Origin: Micrasema longulum
Taxonomy: Eukaryota > Arthropoda > Insecta > Trichoptera > Brachycentridae
Assembly (NCBI GenBank): GCA_022494885.1
Contig: JAGVSM010002841.1
Span: forward strand, 1 to 64,000
DNA length: 64,000 bases
Reading direction: 5' to 3'
The translations under genes and the position numbers were made by a program. The notes beneath the pieces were generated by a model. It was not told the origin of the DNA, searched no databases, and saw nothing but the letters and a program-made list of their open reading frames with translations. Positions 23,256 through 35,200 of the stretch are shown one piece after another (positions within the stretch are counted from its first letter, which is position 1; every line of letters starts with the position of its first letter).

Positions 23256-23450
23256 ATGTTCAACAAATCCTATCCGACCCTAATCATCCTCTCTGTCATG
23301 AGAGTTCACATAACTGAGGATAGTAGCGTGCACAAAGAGCTTGTAACCCGCCTAGGAATTGCTGGAGCAACTATTAATATGATGCGTGCTGTCTGGAACT
23401 CAAATTGGTCAAAACGAAATGCCAATTGTTCAACTCTTGTATAATGCCGG
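23256..23450 (+). pseudogene. Probable LINE reverse-transcriptase tail fragment
   Basis: The frame VHKELVTRLGIAGATINMMR continuing VWNSNWSK resembles the (R)I..A......L..VW.S..(I)S segment found after the palm domain in several non-LTR retrotransposons. It is short, and the clade is unclear. Confidence 0.4.
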
Positions 23451-23459
23451 TACTCACAT

Positions 23460-24780
23460 ATTATGAGTGAGAATCCTAGCACCTTACCAAAATTCAAAGC
23501 ACCAAACTTGTGAATTTTGAAGGTAAGTGCTTGAGGAGAATATCAGGTATAAGAAGTTTTTTTTTTTTTTACCATCACGAGAACGGACTTGTCAGATGGG
23601 TTTTAAATGTTTAAAATACAATTGAAAGAGGAAGATATTATTTAAAAAAAAAAAAAAAAATTCCAACGCAGTGAATACCCCCGAGAAAAAAGTTTCAAGA
23701 TAAAGCAACTATTACAAATCACAACACAATCCATTCTGGATAAATAGAGGTATGGAATAATTTCGGTTATGCCTAATTTTTTAGTAACCAATAGCATTTA
23801 ATATTAGAAGCATAACTCATTGTCATAAGAAGCAATATTACTGATGATTGAGGATAGTTAGGAAAATATCTAAGGTGTACAGCGATTGAAATCTCAAATT
23901 GAAATTTTTAAAATCCTGTGAGAAAAAAGTGCACGAACTTACATAAAAACACCCAAAACTGTCTTTCTTGTCATGCTCCGTGCACCTATTACCGACATTT
24001 TATTAAAAAACCCTTTCACAATCCCAGTAGTTCAATAATAAATAACTATCGACGTGCTAATAAGCAACGTGATAACAATTTCTCACCATGGTTGTTTCTC
24101 ATATTCGCGAACACGAGGGAACATTCGTGAACACCTAATATTAAATGTCAAAATATTTATGTTTCGCGACGTATAATCCTGCTGCGCAATCACATATTTG
24201 AATTTCACCGGTGTAAATATGGAAAATATTCCAAAACTGCAATTTTTATTTATTTATTATTTATTATGCTATTTATTGCATTTAGCCGGCGGTTGGCAAG
24301 CCAAATGTCAAGAAAAGAAGAAGAGAAGATACTCCTTACTATTTTGCAAACGCAATATATTGCATTATTTTTTATAGTAAACGCCGATTTTTCGCCAGTG
24401 AACTGTATTTATTTACGAGGAAAACAAAAAACAAACCGACACAAGCGTTGACTTAGAGATTACACACGCGTTGAGTTATGACTGCGATAATTTAAGCATG
24501 TTCATTATGGTTCATTGTGATTGCTCAAATGCTTTGCATGTTTTCAAGTACGCCGATAGTTATTTTTGATTGAGCTACAGATTTAATAAGTTAAAAATAA
24601 TATTAATGCATTCAGCAATTAAATTTTCACTGAAATTCAATCAAGCTTTAGGGATATTTCAAAATACTATATTCCATGTTTTAGCTCACGGTACGCCGTG
24701 GTGTTTTAAAATAACAGTGTAGAGACAAACTTCAAACTAGACGCACATCAGTTTGAAATGTATTTTTTTTTTTTTTATAT
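23460..24780. other. Intergenic stretch, poly-T/poly-A tracts only
   Basis: Long homopolymer runs lie at 23559-23573, 23644-23660 and 24763-24776. I see no gene or recognisable repeat. Confidence 0.5.
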
Positions 24781-24783
24781 ATA

Positions 24784-25159
24784 TACAGGTGTTCTTTAAA
24801 CCCTGTCACATCCGAAACCACGATCATCAGTATGAGTAAGAAGGCATATTGGCACATTAAAATATTTTTTTAGAACGAATAAAATAAAAAATGAAAAAAT
24901 ATTTAAAAAAGTAAATGGTTGCTAACTTCTGCAGGGGAGAAACGAGGTGGGGGGAGGGGGGAGTTACACCGTTAACGGCGCGTCCGCGCCCCCCTCGCTT
25001 CTCCCCTGCAGAAGTAAGCAACCATTTGTTCTTTTTAATATTTTATTTTTACAAATTTTCTTCATTCTAAATATTTTTTTAAATATGCCAATATGTCTTC
25101 TTGCCCATACTGATCATCGTGGTTTTGGGTGTGACAGGGTTTAAAGAACACCCTGTATA
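24784..25159. mobile_element. Foldback DNA element with long TIRs and GC-rich centre
   Basis: ACAGGTGTTCTTTAAACCCT at the left and AGGGTTTAAAGAACACCCTG at the right begin inverted arms of about 150 bases that continue through CGATCATCAGTATG and CTTCTGCAGGGGAGAA. The centre is a G-run/C-run segment of unusual GC content for this window. The termini are next to TATA, consistent with a TA target site. Confidence 0.8.
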
Positions 25160-25289
25160 AGGCGTGATGTGGGACTATGTATATAAAACGCGCTGATAGC
25201 ATGTCATTACTTTTTATTCAACAGTGAACTGTGGTATAGCCTCAGAGTTATAATTTGCGGCCTGCTTACAGAGAAGCCTAATATCTAAG

Positions 25290-25540
25290 GAAACTATGCA
25301 TTCTAGACGAACTAGCTGACAGGCGTCTCACGCTTAGATCAGCTACGTCTATGGCGAGAGGAAAAGTTATTATATCTCTATGCAAACAGCGCACTAAATT
25401 TAGTGAACGCGCATTTGTGGTCGCAGGCCTTATGGCATGGAATGCTCTCCCGGCAGAGGTGCGAGGCTGTGAAAGTGAAGTGATGTTTCGGAAAAAACTT
25501 AAAACCCACTTGTTCTCTAAATCATTTAAATAAATCCGTA
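25290..25540 (+). pseudogene. LINE C-terminal fragment
   Basis: The frame KFSERAFVVAGLMAWNALPA, then EVMFRKKLKTHLFSKSF and a stop, is the typical last segment of CR1/Rex-type LINE ORF2 (F..AG...WN.LP......F...LK..LF). An AT-rich 3' tail with GTAAAGCGCCCTTGAGG follows. Confidence 0.7.
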
Positions 25541-25679
25541 GCATGTGACAACAAATTAAATAGTTTTAATTAAATTACAAATTTAAAAGCTTCAATTAAA
25601 TTTATTTAACTATAGAATCACTATGTAAAGCGCCCTTGAGGTATTATATTACGAAAATGGCGCAATGGAAATTGTGGCC

Positions 25680-25880
25680 CGTTAAAGCGCAATGAGAGCA
25701 TGTAGGTGCTTCAGATTGGCATTTTAAAGCAGTATGTCCATAAGGCTGGCATTTACCACATTTTAAGGTATCAACCCAGTCTCTGACCTTGTGGGGTTGC
25801 CAATCTATAGCAAGTTTAGAGAATGATATCAGTAAATGTCATACAGAAGGGGGGACTCGAAATACGTGAATACATGTTCC
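25680..25880 (-). pseudogene. LINE ORF1 zinc-knuckle fragment
   Basis: The minus strand reads DTLKCGKCQPYGHTALKC followed by CSHCALTGH, a pair of CCHC-like knuckles as in gag-like ORF1 proteins of I/jockey-type LINEs. The upstream sequence has stops. Confidence 0.6.
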
Positions 25881-25999
25881 AGTACGGGGACCGGATTTGT
25901 GCGAGAATGAGACGTTGGGTTCAGTATATAAATATGGTATGACATAACCATGAAAAGAAAAACAAGATTAACATATGCTGCTATTACAAAAACAGGATT

Positions 26000-28900
26000 T
26001 ATTTTCAGTATATATTTATATATATTTTTTATTTTTTAAAGATGTCTATCTGTTCCATCCATGCTAATCCAAGAACTCAAACCTACTTTAAACCGCATTG
26101 CATTGCTTTGCTGTAAGCTGTAGCTAACTTCGTGATTGATAATTCTAGAATGGTTTTTGTAAATATGGGCGTCTCTATAAGTGTGCCGCGAATTATTACT
26201 TTGGGTAGCAGATACTGCAATTTAATGAAATATGACATCATAACACAAGTAGCGATAGATTGTAATTTTGCTACAAAATAAATAACAGTTAATATTTACA
26301 TACATATAATTTTGTTGATGTATTTGTGAGAAATATTATTTAATGAATTAAGCATTTTATTTTTAAAATCTTTATTGTTTCTAGGCAACATAAAAAAATA
26401 CTTCACAAAAAATACAAAATATTATGAGATTACTGTTTCGTGATGAATATCATACAAATACGTATTCAGTATATAAAATCAGTCATCGTAGTACTTATTT
26501 TCACCTCACAAACAAATTCTGATTGATAATTAAAAATAATAAATACCATTGTACAACAAAAGAACATTTCCAATAAAGAAGCGTACAGATTTATCAGTAT
26601 GTAGAATTTTACAAGAGTTTACTTATTTAGATTTATTAAAATTCCATATATGAAACAAAAACATTAAAAAGCTAACATTTAAAAAGTTATTTAACGAAAT
26701 ACAAAATGAAAAATAGATGTATAAAAAATATACCCACATATATCAGATCTATATTATTATAGATTTAGAATTTAAGAGCCCAATTATTATGTACTTAATA
26801 ATTATCGAGATTTTCGTTTAAATTTGTAATTATTTATGTGTATTAATATGTATTTCTGTAAGTCATCAAAATAGAAATAAATTTAAAAAAAAAATCAAAC
26901 AGTAAAATAAATATAGAAAAACGCTGAATAATAAAATATCAAGTGAATCAAAAATATTGTACAATACAATACAGTATATAAGCTTAGAACAATCCTATAA
27001 GTCAATGTAGTACGAGGAAACAAAACATGTATAGGAAGGACACAAAATACCTCCCATATGATTGATAGTTTCGATGATTTTTAAGATTTAATTTTTAAAA
27101 AATGAGTGAAAATAAATGCATTCCTTGTGCTCCATGATTATGATGTTAAACGTAAACAAAAATATGCCTTTTCATAAGGCACTTGTGCTTGCAACATTGA
27201 AGTGCAAAATATATGACAAAAATAATTCTCAAAAGTTATTCAAATTATATTAATCTTAAAGCTTACTCAGTAAAAAATCTATATTTTTATTAAAATAATA
27301 TAATCTACATATAATTGGTAATAAAAAAATTATACAACCTATTAATTACACTAACATAAATTATACGCTGCCAAACACATAAAACTACACTTAAAAGTTA
27401 TGGACATTTATGTTAACTAGAGGATTCCGAGTAAATGTTTGAGATTCTATAGTTTGTGTATATATCGTGGAAAAATTGGGCAGATACACTTACAATTAAA
27501 ATGAACACATTTCCAATCAAACACATTCATAATGATAAAAACTTAGATTAGAGTACAGAGTAGAGGCAGCCTGCGCACATCCGCTTTATGGCAGTATACA
27601 AAGTCTTACGACCATTGTTGAATTTGGACCCAGGGAACTTCTACGGGAGAGCAGGATGCGCTACCACTCACCACTCACCACTGACATATTTATGTTTGTA
27701 AATTGTAAGAAGAAACTTCACTCTTAGACTACTCTCCGATACAGATAAATATTAAATAGTATTAAAACAATCTGTACAACAACAAGAAGACCATATTTGT
27801 AGATTTTTGTCAAAAAGCAGGGCCACAAAATATGAATCTGTAAAATTCTGTCTGACTTTCCCGACGAAGTTCAACTCTACATGGTATGCGTGGGGAAACC
27901 AGCGTATACATGAACAACATATAGTGAACTCCGAGGAACATGCAACATGCAACATTTCTCACGTAGAATTGTATTCAACCATCAGATAACCCTGTCAGTG
28001 AAATAACAAACTTACTGCATACTAATTGTTGCATGCAGTAATAAAATGGAAATATTCATATTTTACCAACAGGTATAAGATATTTAAATTGTAACAAAAC
28101 AAAAATCATGTAACACTGATGTTAAACATATTAAAGAAGTAGATAATAAATGTTAGAAAAAAGATGCACTTAAACATGTATATCAACTACCATCAACTAC
28201 CATCATCTAAACATCTAAACAGCCTAACGTCTAATATTGTTAGCCATATAAGAATTAATTTTACATATACAGTGTCACCAAATAAAATAAAAGTGCTGTT
28301 CACACATTTCAAGGACAATACAAAAGCAATGTTAATATATTAATTATTAGAAATTAAAAATATTGGTGGAAAGTTCCCGCTCCATATAATTGACTACCTA
28401 AAAGAATACGAAGCATTGCTGGAATAGCAATGCTCCATGCCGACACACGAGTAGGCAATACAAGCGCAGAATCTGTTACAACAGATTCCCACAGAGCACC
28501 ATCAGTGTTGCAGACATACTCACTCCCCAGACTTAAATGATTATATTTTATCCTTCAATGCAACAGATCTTTAAACGAGATTCAAATTGAGATTTTCAAA
28601 AATACAAGATATATTCTATCCTAGCTGTCATGTCAAAAATAGTCCATTTTCTAAGGATATCTTCACACTACTTTCGTATATAATTTAAATCCAACTATTC
28701 TAACTCTGTCCCTTAAATTTTTTGTACTGCAAAATATGTATTTTCCAATTTTTACAGTAATTACTTACATTTTATGACAATAAATATATATGTATAAATA
28801 TATGTAATAATGTACAAGTATAGCCAAGCATCAGCGTTACAAATTCTCCGAAAACACGGCTTATATAAATATACAATAGAGAAAAATAAGCGTGGAATGT

Positions 28901-29054
28901 ATAATGATTCTCCATCACCGCGGACTGAGTGTGTTAAGTTCGTGGACTCAAAGCGTCACGGCGCATGTAATACACAATGAAAATAAGAAACATAACAGAA
29001 ATTTCCATTAGCTAGGAGAAGAAGGCCGAAAGATTAGTAAAAAGCACAATAGTA
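26000..29054 (-). other. Probable long 3' UTR / downstream region of neuroglian
   Basis: Three kilobases of AT-rich sequence follow the neuronal stop codon, without any recognisable coding exon. AATAAA-type signals (TTTATT on the plus strand) occur repeatedly, so the polyadenylation site cannot be chosen by eye. A small perfect hairpin (AGCATTGCT / AGCAATGCT) lies at 28411-28433, and a tRNA-like scrap (minus) near 27620-27670. Confidence 0.4.
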
Positions 29055-29218
29055 TTAAACATAAGTAGGCTGGTGGTTATCCGTAGGCGAGAGTGCGGAT
29101 GTGTGGGATGCATTAGGGGATAGTGGAGCGGAGCTAACAGGTCCTAATCCCCCAGACAGTGGCTTCATGGCCCCGGGCACATACTGACCTATGAAGGAAC
29201 CATCTTCTGTAAAGCGAC
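29055..29218 (-). CDS. Nrg: Neuroglian alternative last exon, neuronal (long tail)
   Basis: Follows the acceptor ATGTTACAG at 29219. With one base from exon 11 it encodes GRFTEDGSFIGQYVPG, a Ser/Pro/Gly-rich stretch, and the end NHQPTYV. The FTEDGSFIGQYVPGK core and TYV end correspond to the Drosophila Nrg180 tail. Confidence 0.93.
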
Positions 29219-32200
29219 CTGTAACATTTCAATTTTATTACAACTCGACAAAACTTTTTCAATAAACTGAGGATTTTTAAATCAATAAGATTTTATATTG
29301 ATACTAAATCATGTTTATTTAACTGTACAAAGGTCCCTCTCCCAACCGAACCAATTTTTCTGTTTTATATAATATGTAGATCACTGCTGGGATATGACAT
29401 TATTATAAAGTACTTTTTATTGTATGTACATGCACACATATCTTATCAAAAATATATTTTAAAAGGTTCAAAAAGTTAATTTGGTATATTTTCTGTAAAT
29501 TAACCCACATTTCTTAGAAGCTAAAAATTAGAATGACTATGTAAATACTTTGTCTTAAGTGACATATTCGAATTGTTCACTGTGTTTCAAGATTCAAAGT
29601 GACATCATTACTGATACTATCCCAATAAACAATGTTTTTTTATGTAAATGTATAATTATAAATGGTATCAAGTTGTAAATAAGTTATATATGTAAAGTGT
29701 ATGTTAACATATTACAACAGAGATGAAGAATATTTAAGGGAAGGTAACATAGAAGTCCAGGCATCTACAGGGCTTATGACCTGTCAATGGCTGGTTTAAG
29801 TGGCCACTTTACACACCGTGTAACATTCACCATTCTGCCCATACTTGAACATCTATATTCCTTCAATTCTTTCATCTGTAGATGTTTGTGAAGTTAAAAG
29901 GCTGAAACCTTTATTTATGCCGGTGAGATTCGTCTAATTGAATTATTTCACCTACATACTAGACAACGCTTGAAAATGATATTTTTTCAATTTCTTTACT
30001 TCTTCATGGACCATCTCTGTTGTAATATGTTGATATAAACAGCTCCCCAGGGAGTTGAATCCAGTCCTTGTCTACAAAAATTTGGACAAACTCAAAATAA
30101 AGTGTATAACTGGCTAGAACACCCCAATTGGGAGGTAAAAAAAAGGGAAAAAAAAACTAAGAAGAATCTTCTAAAATTCATGTAAATTTTAAAAATACAG
30201 TAAAAATTCATATTTGAAAATTAGTCCATAAAAATGGTATCACACCGTAATATAACCGAGTTGTGGTCTCATGGTTCGCACCCCGCTCTACCACAACTTG
30301 GTTCCCAATTTCTAATAGTGAATTATTTACAACTCGTTGAAAATGGCCCCTAAAATTGAAATATTTTAGTATATCATAAGAACGCAAATATTATTTTTTC
30401 TAAAAAAATAAAATATTTGGGTCCGTTGAATAATTTAAATACAAATCAAGAACTATTGGGATTTGAAGTACATTTCTTATCATCCAAATATGTAAAACAA
30501 AGCACTAAAACATTTAAAAAAACACTAAGCGTCAAAATAATTTGGTGATGCATATAAATGAAACAATCAGGCTAAGCAAGCAGTAAAACAAGAATAATGA
30601 AATATTTTTAACCACTTCAACAGTTTTGCACCAATGTGATTCCGGCATTTTTATAGATTTACAATACATTTTTTTATCTGAGCTTCATTTGGGCAGAGCT
30701 TTTTCCGCTTGTTGAGTGTTTCTGCCGAGCATCATTTGGACATATCTTGTTTTAACTTGTAATTGTCCAAACGGAACATAAAATAATGCAGAATCAAAAA
30801 TGTTTTAAAACAGTTTTTCATGAAAATTCAACTGTTGAGTGGTTAATAAAAAATAAATAAAAAAACACAATGCAAAATAAAATACCTTAACAGAATAAAA
30901 TAAAGCATAATTTGGTGCGGGATGAAGTTAAACAAGAGTGGCGAAGCCGCCGGACGCCGAGTCCGTGGGGCCGGCACTGGTCGGTGGGCGTCGCTTCCTG
31001 CCGTACTGCCCAATAAAGGACCCGTCTTCATTCATGCCCGCTGTGGATCACGGAAACATTCACTAATACCGGCCCATACTAACACAAGATGCAACTTGCA
31101 ACACACGTCATACAATACGACATGTATAATATGCATTCACAATACAGACAATCTTAAAAGTTTAGCATAAATATTTATTTATTATTTTTCATTTTCTATT
31201 CCTTTCATATTAATATTATGTGTAAGGCCAAAGCTTTTAATTTACTATTATATCCAACACATGTTCCAGTGTGAGTACAATAGCACAAACTACGCCCACT
31301 ATTCTCCCCCTCTGGCTCGCAAGCACAGAACTGCAAATAATTATGCAGAGCTGTTGGACATACTCCACCGATCTGCTGCGATTAATTTAGCTGTTCTATC
31401 CGCTGAATGGACATAATCACAATTCTCCAGATTTTTAACTGTTTATTGTAAGCGCCCTCTGGGCGTTTATGAATAATAAATAAATACTGGCTACTTCAAT
31501 TGATTTCAAATTTCACAGAAGCACAAAACGATACTTCAAAATCTAATAAATGTCCTTTCTTTACTGCCATTGTAACGCTCCATGTTTAATTTTTGGTATT
31601 TTAAAAGAGTTCAATTGAATTAATTACAAAGAAAACTTTCTACATATGTAGCAACCATACTTTTATGCCAGCCGTGCCAACAAAAAAATGGTTTCAAAAT
31701 ACATACCACATTGAAGTGATTATATTGGCTGTTAATTTTATACAAAGATTTTATAAACGGAATTTAACAAATTATAACTTTTCATGTTTTAAAAAAAATT
31801 GAGTCTTGATAAATTATGTGTCCTGTTATTAGATAAAACTCAGAAAAACAATACAAACACGCCATTCTTGCAACAAAACGTATATATCATTTCTTGGATA
31901 GATATTATTGCAAGAAAAGTAAATCTTCAAATTTTGGTGACCATATTTACAGGAGTTGTAGATTTTTAAATTAAAGGTTTAAGAAACACAGACATTTTAT
32001 GCTGGGCCAGCATTATAAAAAGGTGAAAACATTAAAATGAAAACATTAAAGAAGAAAAAAAATGCTCAGGATTGAATTAAATGTAAACTATATAATAACT
32101 ATGTAGTAACTATATACATTGTGTAGTCATTTAATCTAAGTACTTAGTAACAACATTCAAACAAATTACATTTAGAGCAAAAGATAAAAATATTTTTAAA

Positions 32201-35200
32201 AAACAATCACAATTTTTGTACTTGCGCAATCCACTTACAACATACAAGATAAAATAATGAAAAGTCATGCATGGAGAGAGCATACCTGTTTCACCATCAC
32301 CGTATTCTGCCATGGAGTCGGTGTCACTCTCGGGTCCCGGTTTGTGTCCACTACTCATTGAATGTCTTGATTTATTGTCCAGCCTAAAGCATGATAATAT
32401 TTGTGTAAATAAATGTATTGGGAAAATGTAATCGGTGAGTGCAATAATATCATACATATATAGAATATCAAAAATAGAAAAAAATACTCGATTTATTTTT
32501 TTCATTGGCAGCATACTGATAACATAAAATAAAATAGGAAAGAATAAATTTGTTAAGTAAACCTTGAGAAAGAAGATTATTTCGCTTTGAAACTGGTCGG
32601 TGGAAAAAATATAAAAAACAGTGGTTACAAACAAGGTTGTTTCATTTATTTTACTTAGGGTTGTTTAATTTATTTTTAAGAGTTACCTGAAGAAATAAAA
32701 GTAATAGGTAGCCTTAAAAAAATACAAAAATATTTCAAGTAATTTTTAAAAATGTGTTTTATTTATTTAAACGCTTCACAGGCTTTTACATATATAGATG
32801 TAAAGTAAGACATGTATTTTACAAAAAAAATGAGTTAAGAATAAGAAAAATAAAAAAAATATTAATAAATAATAATTCAATTAAATGTAAATAAGCTAAT
32901 TAAAGTTTTATACATCTATAAATGATAAAAATAAAAAAAACCTCTATTTATTATAAATTAATTAAAATCTTGTTCACATATTAGTAAAAAATATATGGGT
33001 ACACATAGAATAAATACATATATTGCAGTAGAGAGAATAAAAGTGCATTTTTTCCCATCAGTTATTTTATAAGAATCTTAAGATTAAAAGAAGTTAGTAA
33101 AATAATAATTAAGAATACAGATATAAGTTAATAAAAGGTAAACAATTTAAATTGGAAGTATTTATTTATTTAATTTTGAAGATAATGAATTGATACATTG
33201 CCTTTTAAAATTCAAGTGTTATATTAAGTTGAATGCTTACAATTCAGCAGGACTTTAATTTTAAGACTTTAGTGTAAATATTTTTTTGAAAAAAAAAAAT
33301 ATATCTATATAATTTGCAAATTCATTTGCGAATGCATGAATTCTCCTTATTGGCGAGTGTCCACTGTAGTTTGTAGTGGATACATTTACATAGAAGAGTT
33401 TATCAAATCGGGTAACCTGGACAGGCAAGTTAATTAGTTGTAACAGTTAGGAACAGTCAAATATTGAATTAAAATTTTTAAATCGGGTTGTGGTCCCGAG
33501 GCTAGTGTCGTGGACTCAGGGATCAAAGGTCCGAAGTTCGCTCCCCACTCTACAACAACTTGATTTTCATTTTCTAATAGTGAGTTACTTATAACTCATT
33601 GAAAATGGCCACCAAAATGGAAATATTTGGGTAAAGCATAGGAGCGCAAAGATTTCTTTTCTCTTTAAAAAAAGAAATAAAAATAATAAAACATTTAGTT
33701 TTCTTATATTTTCCAATGTCGGCCTCGTAGTCAGCGCGTTAACCTACCATGCAAGAGGTTTCAGGTTCGATTCCCGGCACGGTTGACATCAAATATTTAT
33801 CTCTCGTGTCTGTTCGTGGTGACTGTATAACAGAGACACCGAATACAGGCGCTACTGCCACTGATTTTGCCAACTTTTTTCCAAAAAGGTCGAAAAAATC
33901 AGACTGGCATCTAGTTCAGGGAAAAAACCGGTTTTTTCAGCTAACGCCTCCCAAAAATTAAGTAAATTTGAACCAACATATATAAGTGAGGTAAAAAGGA
34001 TTGTTGCGGCATTAACCAACAATGTATACTAGATCCGATTCCAACATAGCTATTGAAAAAATGCATGAACGCATTAGCTCCATTTTTAACAGACTTATTC
34101 AATACTTCCATGGAGCACAGCATTGTTCCAAAAGCCATAGACCAAACGGACTCACAGACCAAAGGTTCGTGGTTCAAATCCCACTCTACCCCAACTTGAT
34201 TACCATTTTCTAATAGTGAGTTATTTACAACTTGTTGAAAATGGCCGTCAAAATGAAATATTTGGGTAAATCATAAGAACGCAAATATTTCTTTTTACAA
34301 TAAAAAAAAAGTTGGTGTAGAGTGGGATTCGAACCACGGATCTTTGATTCGTGAGTCCGAGACACTAGCCACAGGACCACAAACCGACTCTTATTTATGT
34401 ATGTTGTATATCTTACTCATATTTTGTTAATTATCTAGTATTTATTTTGAATATTCCTTTTTTAAAAATGTATTTACATAATATGGGAAATAAATACATT
34501 ATTATTAAATATCTTATCTTATGTGAATGAAGTATTATTATTCCAAGCTTGACACTGGCTAGGTGAAGCCAATAAATAAACAAACAAATTAAACAAATTG
34601 TTTTTACTATTAAAATAATTGAAAGCTTTACTTACGGTTGAGAGTATTCGTGGAAACCACCCTCGTCGGGGTAGTCCCGTCTTCCATTGGCCAACTCACG
34701 GTCGTGGACATCATACTTGCCACCGCGATTGCGTTTTATTATACAAACTATGATAAGTACTAGGAGGAGTATTGCGATGGCCAGCATCATGCCTATAAAC
34801 CAGCCAGCTGTGGCTACTTCATCAGAAGGTTGGATTATTGGTCCCTCTGTAGTTAACAATATTGAAAGATTAAGAATTTGAACATTTAATATAAACAGAG
34901 TCTATCACATTGCAAGATGAAATGTCAACAAAACCTATTTTATAAGGATTAAGGTTTTTTTTTTTAAAAACGCATACATATTTTGAATTCACAAAAAACA
35001 TGTAAAAAAAAAAAACCACTTATTGCATCAAGACAATGAATTGTAATGAAATTATGCATGAAAAAAATATTGGGATATAGATGCTTTATTTTGAAAAATT
35101 TGTTCAACTAAATTATATCTTTGCACAGCCATCAAATCAAGTCCAGCTTACTCTACAAAATTATTTGAATAATTGAACATTATAATTGTGTGATATTTAA

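Noticed and set aside
30922..31170. Plus-strand frame MKLNKSGEAAGRRVRGAGTG
   Set aside because: It is the complement of the epithelial neuroglian exon; its high GC comes from that exon.
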